Shown here: piece by piece, positions 1 to 10,310 of the stretch | How positions within the stretch are numbered: position 1 is the stretch's first letter | Layout: each line of letters opens with the position of its first letter | Source: Haemaphysalis longicornis | Taxonomy: Eukaryota; Arthropoda; Arachnida; Ixodida; Ixodidae | Reading direction: 5' to 3' | Length of the DNA stretch: 64,000 nt | NCBI GenBank assembly: GCA_013339765.2 | Contig: JABSTR010001656.1 | Coordinates: 1-64,000, forward strand | Translations under genes and position numbers: made by a program | The notes under the pieces: generated by a model | Seen by the model: only the letters and a program-made list of their open reading frames with translations | What the model was told of the DNA's origin: nothing | Database searches by the model: none

Positions 1-932
1 TTCTCCGCCAACCGCCGGGGCAATGGACCATCTTCACAGACTCCAAGGCAGCCCGCCAAAGTCTACTGCGCAACGACTGCTTCAGCATTCACGAACACGC
101 CTCGCGTGAAATAACTTACTTGCACCACCAGGCCAAAGACACTGGGCACCAAGTGACATTTCAGTGGCTTCCCGGCCACTGTGGTGTTCCAGGTAATGAA
201 AAGGCAGATGAAGCAGCTCGCAGGGGCATTCAAATGCATAATATGAGGAAGGTCTTCTTCACCAAACATGATTCCTCAGCTATGACGAAGGCAGTTGTTT
301 TAATGGGGCGGAGCCATCTCTGGTCTCTTCCAGAGCACCATTATCCGTTCTTGCAATACATAGACCCCGAGCTGAGGATTAAGCTGCCAGAGCGACTTCC
401 GCGCCGACTAGAAACTTTGTATCAACGATTACGACTCAATCAGCGCTTACAAAAAGTTACCTATTTTCGACTTGGCGCCACCTCGAATCCTTACTCCTGC
501 GATAACTGCGGATTGCCCAGAAACCGTTGAAACACGTACTGATAGAGTGCCCCGCTTACATGCTCGCAAGGTGCTGTTTGGGGCAGATCGAACACCTACC
601 CCCAGGACCAATCAGCCTACAAGTGCTGCTTGGCCCCTGGCACACTCCTTCAGCACAACGCAAACCTAAGGCGTTGTTTGAATACCTGGACGAGATCGGC
701 GTCACTGAACTCATTTAAACTACTGAGAACATGACGTTCGTCGAACGTTTCACACAAACTACATGATGCCCGTTTTTTTTTACTCCTTCTCTTTTCTTTC
801 TTCTGCCCTGTATCTATAGGGCCTTCTCTACTCTCCCGTACCCATTCCCCCGTCGAGTACCATGTCGGTGGTACGATTCCGGAAAAAGTCTCGGCTTTCT
901 CCTGTAATAAAGAGCTTTCTCTCTCTCTCAGT
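1..932 (+). mobile_element. 5'-truncated LINE 3' end (RNase H-bearing, I-type)
   Basis: This is the 3' part of a non-LTR retrotransposon, cut by the window edge. It holds the end of ORF2 (3-718), then a short 3' UTR with an AATAAA-like signal near 907 and a (CT)n run around 912-930 in place of a poly(A) tail. The same kind of tail closes the LINE at 9095-9605, so the two are probably related lineages. The right boundary is set by the end of the CT run and could be off by a few bases. Confidence 0.8.
3..718 (+). pseudogene. LINE ORF2 C-terminus: RNase H domain and Cys/His tail, one frameshift
   Basis: The frame is open from base 3 to a stop at 528-530. It begins within an RNase H domain: WTIFTDSKAA carries a catalytic Asp, and FQWLPGHCGVPGNEKADEAA is the classic C-terminal RNase H block. 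In LINEs this domain removes RNA from RNA-DNA hybrids during target-primed reverse transcription. About 130 residues on comes CDNCG, the first half of a C-C-H-C domain. Its second half, LKHVLIECPAY, lies in another frame from 527, so a frameshift falls at about 520-530. The protein then ends with an FEYLDEIG block that recurs in relatives. The N-terminal endonuclease and reverse transcriptase lie outside the window. The product is not functional here. Confidence 0.82.
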
Positions 933-1337
933 AAGTCGCGCTTGCAGAGTGGCGTACGAAACGTCGACCAAAACGACGAGCCCACTCTGGCCTTGCTCAA
1001 CACAAGTTCATTGAAATGTCATGCTGCTGACGTCAACGACGACACAACACCGGTAAACTCAGCGTTGTGTGCGTCAATGATCACCTACAACAGCTTCACC
1101 ATTGAAGTCTTGCGCGTGGTTAAAATATGACTCTTCGAAATCTTACTTTCTAACTTTCATGTGCGGTAGCTGCACCTCGGAGCATCAGAAGCACCGTCAT
1201 GAAGCCAACCGAAACCATATGGGTAATTTTCATGGAAATGAGCATGCCACAACAATGCTGCTTTTGGCCTCTTTCAGCGAGACTCTCACTGTGGCCTTGG
1301 GTATATTTACAGAAATTTTTTGCTTCCAGTTTAGTGA
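933..1337. other. Interval without recognisable feature
   Basis: Only short overlapping open frames on both strands, with no motif I recognise. It separates the LINE tail from the hAT-like element. Confidence 0.5.
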
Positions 1338-1345
1338 GATATAGA
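1338..1345. repeat. Target site duplication, left copy (8 bp)
   Basis: GATATAGA directly precedes the left terminus of the hAT-like element and is repeated exactly at 4367-4374. Eight bp is the duplication length produced by hAT transposases. Confidence 0.88.
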
Positions 1346-1702
1346 CAGTGTTGTACACGTTCCTCCAAAATAGGAACGAAAGCTCGTTCCTTGTTCCTTG
1401 CCAATTATGAAACGAGTTCCCGTTACAAGTTCCTTTATTTCGAAAGGAACGCGTTCCAGTTCCACTTCGAAAATTGGAACGTGTCGTTACTTTAACGTTA
1501 CAATTAGGTTTTTAAATTAAAATATAGTGTCGGATAAACCTGGGTCGAAATTAAGTGAGACAATTAAAACTCACATCGAACTACGTATATTGTACAAATA
1601 TTAACACCACCGGCAGCAGGGTTATCTGGAGATAAAGATAATAAAAAAACGCTCCTTGGCGAATTTTTTCAGGGAGCACCAGACAAACTCCAGAGGGCTC
1701 GA

Positions 1703-1765
1703 GGACATTTCGGTGCACGCACATTTCGGTGTACGGACATTTCGGCGACCAAATTATCCGGTGCT
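1703..1765 (+). repeat. Array of ACATTTCGGTG motifs, left arm
   Basis: Three copies of ACATTTCGGTG or ACATTTCGGCG lie about 15 bp apart, followed by ACCAAATTATCC. The reverse complement of the same arrangement, more degenerate, occurs at 3541-3654. It looks like the subterminal array of an element nested in the hAT-like transposon. Confidence 0.6.
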
Positions 1766-3218
1766 TGCCTTTTTGCGACAGCCGTTATATTTTTATTTCC
1801 GCTTAATGTGAGTTATGGACAAAAATCTAGAGCAGTGAATTTATCTTTTTGATTGATCCTATGTTCGATTTTTGCCAGGTATTTTTAGAAATTCTACATT
1901 TATATACTTTTGTTTATTACCTCTTCCTGGGGACACCTGTTATGCAGCCGATTGAATTCTTTAGCACACGTTTTTTTTTTCATTTATGAGAGGTTGTTAA
2001 TTTATATTCGGTCTTTTTTAGGTAAGACAATTACCCGTGTTTACGATGGTCTACCGCCTCTTCTGCATTTTTTTAAATTACACACACTGAAATTACATAA
2101 ATTACATGCAGACTCTCAATATCCAAAAAGTGACAAACATTAGCTAGCCCCCCAGAATGAAAAAAACCTTATGAAGAGTATTACGTAGGCTGGGCTGCCT
2201 TGCTAAAATGAATTCACGAACACTGGTTTGGATATTGTCGGGGAGGAAAAGCGGGCCTTTGGGAAAACAGCCGCAGGTTCTCATGTCCTAAATGCTGATT
2301 AAGCGCGTACTGGTTGTGCATACAAATTCCACCCATTCTGTTCGGGACAACCAACCTTCGTTTAATGTTTACATGCCTACATTCACCACATTTTAACACT
2401 TTGTCGTGGCAGCCCCCAACCCCCGCCTCTACGCTTGAATCTCGACCAGATTTCTTTTTCAGCCATATTATTTTCGGTTTCCCCTGAAAATCCTACTGGC
2501 GTGATGGAGTTCATGGTCTCCGTAGCGTCATCGCAGTCATTTTTTATTTTTATTTAGAACATACTGCTAGCCTCTTAGTGGAGGCTTTTGCAGGAATTGG
2601 GTGATACATTCAGAAAAATTACAGCACACTTCGCGTTCAAAGCAGAGAAAAAGGTTTACATACACCATGGGCGCACGAAACCTCTATAATGTGACACAAA
2701 AAGCCACCCAAAAAGCCGCTGAGAACACAATGGCCACTATCGTTTGCTGGCTACGCCCTTCCGCGCGTCGCGGTCATATCGACGGTGCCCCCACTCCAGG
2801 AATCGCTCTTTCTGCGCCTTCAGTCACCCCCTTGAGAATTAACACATCAAGTCGCGCATATCATGGACACCCCAGGTATACATCGCTTCCTCCCATTATA
2901 AGGAGCAAAAAAAAATGAATGGGGTAGTGTGACGAGAGCGGCAACAGTCGTCTTCAAGTTTTCGAAGTCCCGTCGACGCAATGGTGAAGCACAAGTGACA
3001 CCCCTCTCTCTCTACTTAGGGGGATGATTGCCGGCGGGGCTCAGCTTTCCGCTCCCCTAAGTAACGCCACCGTAAGTGCGATCGTTGGTTTGTTAGTTTT
3101 AAGTAGAACTGACACCGAATGCAACGAAGGCGAGATTGATTGAGCGAATGATTAAAACGAAATGCACACGCGCCTAATTGACCTGGTTTTTGTGTTGTTT
3201 TTTCGCGGAAGTTTTGCT

Positions 3219-3238
3219 GGGGGGGGGCGGGGGGGAGG
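3219..3238. repeat. Poly-G tract
   Basis: A nearly pure G run interrupted by a single C, then GAGGAA. It is a mononucleotide tract with no other evident role. Confidence 0.8.
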
Positions 3239-3540
3239 AATAGACTAAAAGCAGCAGCGTCTTGCACCGTTGGGTGAAGTGAAAGGAAAGCGCTTTGGTA
3301 ACACTTAAAGTATTAGGGTTGTTCACATGAATGGTAAAATAACAAAAATGGTTGAACGGGTCCAAATTAACAACGTTAATTTTTACCATCTGTTACAGAA
3401 ATTGGGTTTCACGTGGCAATGCTCGGCGAGGGTTTAGCGTTCGTTTCCACGAACGGCTGCGCAAGCACAAGTCTCGAACGTAAAATCATATCAAGTAACG
3501 AAATTACAATATTAAAGCTAAAATCTTCAAAGAATGCCTG

Positions 3541-3654
3541 GGACATCCGCTCACTCAAAATGTCTGGGACAAGACGTCGTGCACCAAATTGTCCCTGAAC
3601 AGAAATGTCCACACCGAAACGTCCTGGACCGAAATGTACGACACAGAAATGTCC
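3541..3654 (-). repeat. Array of ACATTTCGGTG-type motifs, right arm
   Basis: Read on the minus strand, this shows GGACATTTCTGTG, ACATTTCGGTC, GACGTTTCGGTG and GGACATTTCTGTT, then GACAATTTGGTGCACGACG. Order and spacing mirror 1703-1765, including the trailing AAATT(A/G)TCC-like box. I could not find a target duplication outside the arms. Confidence 0.55.
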
Positions 3655-4366
3655 GGATCGCGTTTAGCAGTCCGTCTCGGTTTCGTTGGCTACGTTGTTA
3701 CCGGGTTGACCGGAACCGGTCTGCTCCTGAGCGCGCGGAAGAGGGAGTAGGAAGGGTGCGGAGGCACGGACATGGCGAAGGCAGGCCTGCGGAACTAATA
3801 CCCCTACCGCGACGAATGCCCAAGCACCCAGCAGGGTCCCAGTCAACCCAGTAACAACGCATACGACAGAACGGGCGGACTTCTAAAACTCTCTATTCTT
3901 TCCCTGCCAGGGAACAATTCTCTGGGCCAGACGTGCATTCTGGCCTCCCCAGACAAACGATGAAGGGTGGAAAGCATTCTCGCGGCTACGCTATTCACCC
4001 GTCAAACGCCGCGTACGCAACCAGCATGAAAGCAAGCACAAGCTGCGGCCTGCTGCGTGGGTATTCTTCTGCCTTTGACCTTCGAGGAAGCACGTACGGC
4101 TGAAGGGCGGGCAAACTGACCATCTTATAGGAAGAGAAACGCAGTAGCGCTTCGTGGATTTTTGTACTCGAGCCTTGGCATCAAAAACCGCCGAATCCTA
4201 GCGATGTAACGGCAGGAACACCGTTCCTGGCGTTCCTTCAAAGACGTAACGAGTTACCGTTACAGTTCCACCGACCCTTAATGGAACGGTGGCGTTCCTC
4301 CATTCCTCCAAAGAGGAACTAGTTCCAGGAACGCCGTTCCTTGTAACGCCGTTCCGTACAACACTG

Positions 4367-4374
4367 GATATAGA
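4367..4374. repeat. Target site duplication, right copy (8 bp)
   Basis: GATATAGA is identical to 1338-1345 and directly follows the CACTG end of the hAT-like element. Confidence 0.88.
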
Positions 4375-4425
4375 CTACTACTGAGCGTCCCGCATCATTA
4401 TGAACCTGACTAGTTTTACGACCAG

Positions 4426-5070
4426 GTGAAGCACTTGTCGTATAATACACTCATGCATAAACACATATTGAGATGTTTGTTACTTGTCAGAAACTTTTAT
4501 TTCCCCATACGCACAATAATGAACTTCCGCCGGTTGTCAATACATGCTTGCCCACCGGAGACGTTTGGTTATAGACAACGGATGGAACTCGTGTTTATTC
4601 ATAGAATGCTGAATTGCAATTTCCAAACTATGGTGTTTTGCTTCTTGCACCCCTACATGCAGGGTCTGGTCAATCTTAGTTGTGTATTGTGTTCCGTTGC
4701 TCCGCAAACAAACCACGTCCACACCTCGGTTTGGAAGCAATTTTTAAACACGATAGAGTTCGCTTGGTTACCTGAACACAAAATATTTTCAGAATTTTTT
4801 TCATGGCAATCGGGGGTACGATTGATTCTTGCAATAGCAAGCGAGAAAAGCGGACGGCCTGAAAACAGAGTTCAAGAATCGCGTACTCTACAACTGAAGC
4901 GTTGGCGGAGGCTTTGGGATTTGAGCCATAGAGGTGACGAACAGGCAGGTGGAATAGCAGTGGAAGAAAAATTGAGAAGAAATGGGTATGTAGGAGAAGC
5001 AATCAAAAGGATGAGAAATCAAATATATGAGTATTTAGAACAGCGGGGGGACAAAAAAAAGAAAGTGTAA
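4426..5070 (+). CDS. Unassigned 214-codon open frame
   Basis: This is one of the longest open frames outside transposons. I recognise no domain. The N-terminal half is rich in aromatic, Cys and Leu residues with no clear signal peptide. The last 70 residues turn highly charged (Arg/Glu/Lys), ending in a basic KKKK stretch. The ATG at 4426 is the first in frame. There is no flanking splice context or neighbouring gene to support it. In repeat-rich DNA a frame of this length can occur by chance, so it may be non-coding or a decayed repeat. Confidence 0.15.
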   Translation: MKHLSYNTLMHKHILRCLLLVRNFYFPIRTIMNFRRLSIHACPPETFGYRQRMELVFIHRMLNCNFQTMVFCFLHPYMQGLVNLSCVLCSVAPQTNHVHTSVWKQFLNTIEFAWLPEHKIFSEFFSWQSGVRLILAIASEKSGRPENRVQESRTLQLKRWRRLWDLSHRGDEQAGGIAVEEKLRRNGYVGEAIKRMRNQIYEYLEQRGDKKKKV

Positions 5071-5859
5071 AAGCGCAGGAAAAATGGGGCGGGAGCGATT
5101 GGAGTTCACGACTAGGGAAGGGGTCGGTGTAGGCGGGAGGAGGCAAATCTATTAAGGTTAGGGAAAGTAAGTGGAATAAAATTGACAAGTCGGTTGGTAA
5201 GAACCACATCCTTTATTCACCTTCGTCATCACCATCAAGCGAGACTATTGACTACAGTAAAACGAATGTCTTTTACAATTGCAGGGGTTGTTTCAAGAAG
5301 GATAGGAAGACAGCACAGAGAGTAACAGTGTGAGAGGCGGTGTAGTTACGTGATTTTGGACGTTAGTGTCTTGGAAATACTCAGATATGTAGCCACGTGT
5401 TTCAATTTACCTGAGCTGAAGTAAAAGAATGGAATAAAATTGAGTTACTTCGCCATAATACGAATGTACTCCCCAAAATTCAAGTCTCTTGGTCCAGCCT
5501 TTCTAGATGAGTGTTGATCTTAGATATTTCCATTTTTATTTCCTTAAAGGTGCATTTTCATTCACTCCATTCACGTTTTACATCATTCTTAGGACCGACT
5601 ATTTAAATTCAATTTTAGGCCTGTGTATTGGCAACATGTAAGCGAAACCAGTAACATTCGCTTTCTTTGGATATAACACGGGGGGGAACCGTCATGACAA
5701 CGTTTATAGAAATATGTAAACCAGTGCACTGATGCGTAAGTTAAATCAGTTCTATTGTGGGTTTATTAGAGAAAACCGCTAAAACAGTTTTCGTCATTTC
5801 ATTCGGTTATGTGATGGGCAAAAACGGTACCGCGACAACCGTATCCTGTCATTCAAAAA
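5071..5859. other. Interval without recognisable feature
   Basis: AT-leaning sequence with only short open frames. No transposon motif, tRNA-like box or tandem repeat was seen. Confidence 0.5.
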
Positions 5860-6600
5860 GAGGGAACAGCGCAACAAGACGACAACACACAAGGAAGAGA
5901 TGACAGGACAAGCTGTGAATTACAACTGATTTTTATTTCGCCATGAAAGACATATAAACAAAGACACGTCCAATAACAAGGCCCAAAAATAATGACATAA
6001 ATACTTATCTCGCGCTCCGCCTTCTGCGCTCATTGCTCCAGATACTGTTTTTCTTTTTCTGAGAGTGCAACAGATGGCCTGCTGACGCAGTTTTCATGAA
6101 GACGTTTAATCTCGAGTGCCTCGATAACCTCTCGCGTATGCCTCTCCTTTCGTCTAGCAATCACTCAGCACTCCCCGAAGAGCATCATGCACGCGCACTC
6201 TTTGCAGTGCGTTTTTAGTGCTCGAAACAGCCGTCTTTCCTACGAGGTTTTTGTGTTCCCTCCGCCTATCGTTAAGGCATCTACCAGTCTGGCCGACATC
6301 GGTTTTTACCACAATCCAATGGGAGAGAATAAATTACGCCTTTATCACATTCAACAAATTGTTCCCGGTGTTTCTTCGAGCACCCCACTTTTTCTCTGCC
6401 ACCACCATTGACCATCTTACACAGCTTCGAAAGCTTGTTAGGAGCAAAGAAAATTACATCAACACCTGCGCGCATACCAATCTTTTTGAGGTTAAGCGCA
6501 ACCCTGTGCATATAAGGAACCACCACAAATTTTTCCTTCCTTCGCCTTATCTCCGGGCAGTACTGGTCACCACGTTTTCACTCTTTCAATAAGCCACGAG
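5860..6600 (-). pseudogene. Penelope-like element 3' end (inverted copy 1)
   Basis: On the minus strand this encodes the C-terminal part of a Penelope-like polyprotein. The region after the reverse transcriptase includes the NLKK and FFAPNKLSKLCK stretches, then a linker and the start of the GIY-YIG endonuclease, PLDCGK. The frame breaks just after PLDCGK, at about 6290-6310, so the nuclease is not continuous. A 3' UTR of about 300 bp follows, to about 5860. The stretch 5860-6427 is repeated in opposite orientation at 6668-7240, giving a palindromic pair. Penelope elements are known to insert as partial tandem or inverted copies. The copy is 5'-truncated near 6600 and not functional. Confidence 0.78.
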
Positions 6601-6667
6601 CCAGTGTGGTCAGCAAATGTTGTGAGTATGCAGCAGACAACAGGCGGTTGATTTGAGCCGTGAATCA

Positions 6668-7240
6668 CGGTGGTGAAAGATGGTGAATGGCAGTGGCAGA
6701 GAAAAAGTGGGGTGTACGAAAAAAGACCGGGAACAATTTGTTTAATGTGATGAAGGTGTAACTTATTCTCTCCCATTGGATTGTGGAAAAACCTATGTCG
6801 GCCAGACGGGTAGATGCATCAACAATAGGCGGAGGGAACACAAAAACCTCGTAAGAAAGACGGCAGTTTCGGGCCACCTAGCGGCGCACTGCAAAGATTG
6901 CGCCTGCGTGGCGCTGTTCGGGGAGTGCTCAGTGATTGCTAGAGGAAAGGACAGGCAACAGGCATACGCGAGAGGTTATCGAGGCACTCGAGATTGAACG
7001 TCTCATGAAAACTGCGTGAGCAGGCCATCTGTTGCACTCTCAGAAAAACAAAAACAGTATCGGGAGCAACGAGCCCAGAAGGCTGGGCGCGAGATAGGTG
7101 TTTATGTCATTATTTTTGGGCCTTGTTATTGGATGTGCCTCGGTTTATATGTCTTTCATGGCGAAATAAAAATCAGTTGTTGTTCACCGCTTCTCCTGTC
7201 ATCTCTTCCTTGTGTGTCGTCGTCTTTGTGCGCTGTTAAC
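6668..7240 (+). pseudogene. Penelope-like element 3' end with GIY-YIG nuclease (inverted copy 2)
   Basis: From about 6770 the plus strand reads LPLDCGKTYVGQTGRCINNR followed by RREHKNL. This is the GIY-YIG endonuclease signature of Penelope-like elements, with the variant YVG for YIG and the conserved Arg of the RREH block. About 20 residues later come CKDC and an AREVIEALE-like end reached by a frameshift near 6975. In Penelope elements this nuclease nicks target DNA to prime reverse transcription. Only the C-terminus remains, and the reverse transcriptase is absent. The downstream 3' UTR matches the left arm in reverse, base for base over long stretches. A stop also interrupts the linker near 6745. 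Confidence 0.8.
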
Positions 7241-7249
7241 CCTTTATGA

Positions 7250-8360
7250 TGCTACACCAGCTGGCCCACCCAGCCATCCTCGTAAACTGTCATTCAAACT
7301 TCCATCCACCTACAAGATAACGCGACAATAGGTGCCTGGCAACCAAAAAAACACGCGGTTACCCGAGAAATCTCATCAAGTCCGCCGATGCTCTGGTCCA
7401 GCATGTACCATCCTCACACTCGGAGGTTTTTCTATCTTGAGGCACGAAGCCGGAATCTGTGTGTGCTACGTACCATAAGACAGTGTTTTTAAACTCCTCA
7501 TCTGGTCTCCTGCCACGAAACGCCACCCCCACTCTTCTTATTAACCCCGCATACACTGGGATCTTTCATATCCCACTTGCCCGACACTCAGTTGCTGTAC
7601 CCTATCATTAGTTCGAAACCTTTACCGGGAGTTCCATCTATTCTAGCTACCACCTATCTCAACTTCCACATTTCTTTTTGGGAGGACTGCCTGGACACAA
7701 GACGATCCAAGCACTCCTGGCGGCCCAATGCCTTCGGATTACTTATGGACTCTGAGAGAGCTGGAGACCGGATGGATTCTAATATAGAGACGGCGGCACA
7801 AAATCCCGTACTAGAACTGTGTAAACCTTAGGTTTGTTACCTCTCCTATCATTCCATCCTTTGGAAAGTGAATCACAACCGCGGGGTTTTAGCATTAGAC
7901 ACTTGGATGACACACAAGTGAGGTAGAAGTTATACGGAAACTTTTGTTGTTACCTTCGAGCGCTGATGCCGGTCACTCCTACAAGAGCCGCTTACCTGCA
8001 TGCACACACTTCTATTACGCGAAGCTTCTGCGGCTAGGATTGCGGAGTTTATGCCGTCCGCAGGCGCCGGAAAACAGAATAAGCGAAAGCCATCTTACAA
8101 AGGTCTGGCTTGTTGCTTTATGAAAAGCATATCGCACTGGGGTCAGAGCCGAAATATTTTCCTAAAAAAATTCCCCCGCATTTCCCCGAGGGGGAGAATG
8201 TGAAAGTGCGAATGCACGGTTGTCGGCCCGCTTGCGGCGCTTGCGCTCGGCCCCCGCAGCCCACCGCCTCGCCGCCTTCTCTTCCATCTCTTCCATCGGG
8301 TTTGTAGTATCACGTGTACACCACGCAGTTATCAAGCCGCTATAACGCCGCTGAGTCGCC
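7250..8360. other. Interval without assignable feature
   Basis: Open frames at 7359-7556 (-), 7577-7831 (+) and 8000-8307 (+) overlap one another and carry no motif I recognise. The stretch 8170-8300 is GC-rich and pyrimidine-rich. I see nothing else. Confidence 0.4.
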
Positions 8361-8364
8361 AACG

Positions 8365-8640
8365 CACGCCGCTGACGACGTAGTTTGAATGCGTTAAAGA
8401 TATAAGGCGCGTCACTAACACTGATATCAGCGTCGTGTCCGTGGCTTGGTCGGTAGAGCGTCGCACTGCGGCCGCAAAGTCCTCGGATCGAAACCTGGCG
8501 CCGGATGCTGTTTCTTGTTTAAATATAGAGGATCACTGCGGATCACTAGAGGATCACTAGAGGATATAGAGGATCACTGCCGCCTCCGCCGCCGCCGCCG
8601 GCGGTGGATGGTTTGGGGTCGCTTATAAAGTGCATTCGCA
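8365..8640 (+). mobile_element. tRNA-derived SINE-like repeat, copy 1
   Basis: A leader (GACGTAGTTTGAATG followed by ATAAGG at about 8377-8408) precedes a tRNA-like head. The A-box-like TGGCTTGGTCGG is at about 8442-8453 and the B-box-like GGATCGAAACC at about 8484-8494. The leader and head recur in the same order at 12355-12530, so this is a dispersed family. Degenerate GAGGATCACT repeats follow (8527-8580). The boxes would serve as an internal pol III promoter. It cannot be a functional tRNA because the stems do not close. Confidence 0.6.
8527..8580 (+). repeat. Short degenerate tandem repeat (GAGGATCACT)
   Basis: Four copies of AGGATCACT or GCGGATCACT, with short TAGA or ATAGA spacers, form the tail of the SINE-like repeat. 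Confidence 0.6.
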
Positions 8641-9094
8641 CTTAAAATTGGCTCTAATCCACGCTGTGAAGGTGGTTCGAAAGCAAAGCTTGAAACGACG
8701 CTCACAACAATTGCCCAGGCAACATCACTTGAACTCACACCCGTGGCTCTACAAAGAGCGAAACCAGAGGTTCTTCCAGCCGTTACTAGGAATTCCCGAG
8801 AGCGGCGTCGTTAACGGAATAGCAGCGTCGGCCACGGCCGGGCTGTTGCAGCGGACGCCACCGCTTTAGCCCGGTCGTGAGTAGGGAAAATGAAAACGGA
8901 GAGGAGCGTCTTTCTAAGGGTGAGACAGCGGAACCTGGCCATCCTGATGTGCTAGATTGGGGCAACACCACAACGCGACACAAGCGCAGACACCGAAACA
9001 ATTCGGCATGTGAGCTTAGCGATTCCCATTTATACCGATTTAAACTACAGTACAACCCCACACTTACGTTCCTCACTGTTATGTTTTCTGGCTG

Positions 9095-9503
9095 TTACGT
9101 TGTTCGTCATCGGTACCGGCATAGCTCGCGGGAACAGGCGGTGCTCTATAGGCAGTTGCAAACGAACTCGGTGCTCACGCCGGCGCTCGCGCGCTACATG
9201 TGCCCCGACGTCTACGACAGCGAAAAGTGCAGTGTTTGTAAGAGTGCTACTGCTACGCTGACTCACGTGTTGTGGGATTGTGAACTGCATCCAGAAGAGG
9301 CGGCTGCCTACCCAGGCAGGCTGCCGAAGGACATTGCTAGAGCCGTGTTAGCACAGGACTCAGTGCAACAGTCACAGGCGGTCCAGCGGATCGAGGCAGC
9401 TTTCGCTCGCCAAACGCGCAGGGATGCATCCGACGCGATCCAGGGGCTGAAGCCTCGCGGAGAGCGTTGGATTCCCCGACGTAAGCGACGGGACAAGACT
9501 TGA
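9095..9503 (+). pseudogene. LINE ORF2 C-terminal fragment with C-C-H-C domain
   Basis: About 135 codons are open to a TGA stop. The frame contains REQAVLYRQLQTNS, then CSVCKSATATLTHVLWDC, which has the C-x2-C-x7-H-x4-C spacing of the zinc-binding tail that follows RNase H in I-type LINE ORF2 proteins. A charged, Arg-rich end follows. The frame stays open upstream to 8877 with unrelated-looking sequence, so that extension is probably not part of the element. RNase H, reverse transcriptase and endonuclease are missing, so this is a dead 5'-truncated copy. It differs from the LINE at 1-932 in sequence but shares tail type. Confidence 0.75.
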
Positions 9504-9605
9504 TGACTGCCCCCACATAGTCAGGTAGCAAGAGGGCCCTGCGTGGCACCCTGCTACCTCCGCCGGAGACTTCAATAAAGTTCACTTCTCTCTCTCTCTC
9601 TCTCC
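9095..9605 (+). mobile_element. 5'-truncated LINE 3' end with (CT)n tail
   Basis: The element contains the last part of a LINE ORF2 up to a stop at 9501-9503, a 70-bp 3' UTR, the polyadenylation signal AATAAA at 9573-9578 and a terminal (CT)n run at 9584-9604. The 5' boundary is uncertain. Coding similarity becomes recognisable at about 9095. Confidence 0.78.
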
Positions 9606-9882
9606 CATAGGATATAATAATTGCAAGCCCCGCTGTAACGTCGCAACTGTGGGCCGGTTGCCGCATGATGCATCGCCACCTGACACCCCGAAGCCGCTTG
9701 GGCACCGCCATTTTGGCTTTTGATGAGTCTTGGCCAGGCTTTGTTAGTGCGCTGGCAACAACATTTCGGAAAGTACAAGAAGCCGCGAGCGAGTAAGGGA
9801 TACCGTCACTAGATGACCATCCGTCGAACGTGATATCACCATCATCACTGTACTTACAACAGAAGTATCACTAGGATGTACT

Positions 9883-10075
9883 GGAAATTTTAGAGTGGCC
9901 CGAGCGGCGGCCTCTCCCATTGTTCCGCCGGGTCCACTTTCGCACCGAAAATAAAACGGGTATAGTGGCGGTGCTGCTGTCGCCGACCACTGAACAGCCG
10001 CCGCTCCCCGGCACCAGCTCCCAGCCTGCGGGCTACAAGATTTGCGTTGCTCGCTGCGGTTTTTTCCGTTCGCGC
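9883..10075 (+). repeat. Diverged repeat, inverted relative to 14380-14595
   Basis: Starting at ATTTTAGAGTGGCCCG, this can be aligned with the reverse complement of 14380-14595. Shared blocks include GGCGGTGCTG, CGACCACTGAA and the TGCGGGCTACAAGAT/GCGGGACTGCAAAT pair. No coding motif was seen. Confidence 0.5.
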
Positions 10076-10109
10076 AGCTGATTTATTTTGGGTTATGATG
10101 TTTAACGCA

Positions 10110-10310
10110 CCGGCGCTACACAGGTGGTGAGGCAAGTGGTAGTGGAGGGCTCCGGTTTAATTTCGACCACCGCGGGATCTTTAACGGGCGCCGAAATCTC
10201 AAAGACGCGGGCTTTTTTTCGCTGTTATCCTCCATCAAGTAAGCGGTCGCCGCGGCCGCAAATCGAACCGGCGTCTTTGGTCATCTGATTTAGAAAGTAG
10301 ACGCAGAACG
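10110..10310 (-). mobile_element. tRNA-derived SINE with Ruka-like core, minus strand
   Basis: On the plus strand, GGAGGGCTCCGGTTTAATTT then CGACCACCGCGGGATCTTTAACG is the reverse complement of the conserved SINE core. Further right, GCAAATCGAACCGGC is a reverse-complement B box at about 10259-10273. The same core occurs at 26720-26915, 27030-27290 and 58135-58350. The A box is hard to place near 10300. Confidence 0.7.

Larger units (their letters stand above)
1346..4366. mobile_element. hAT-like non-autonomous DNA transposon, 3.0 kb
   Basis: The element starts CAGTGTTGTAC and ends GTACAACACTG, an 11-bp perfect terminal inverted repeat, and is flanked by an exact 8-bp duplication. This TIR start and TSD length fit the hAT superfamily. 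Both subterminal regions (about 1358-1490 and 4210-4357) are packed with GTTCC/GGAAC motifs in both orientations, as expected for hAT transposase-binding repeats. I found no hAT transposase fragment inside. The interior carries another pair of inverted motif arrays (1703-1765 and 3541-3654), which suggests a further nested element. Non-autonomous status is inferred from the lack of coding sequence. Confidence 0.85.

Noticed and set aside
1346..4366. Reading the GTTCC-rich ends as two separate elements
   Set aside because: The exact 8-bp duplication and matching 11-bp termini show that they are the two ends of one element.
8877..9503. 208-codon open frame read as a complete gene
   Set aside because: Only the part from about 9095 matches a LINE C-terminus. 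The upstream half is unrelated sequence that happens to stay open, so it is not annotated as one protein.
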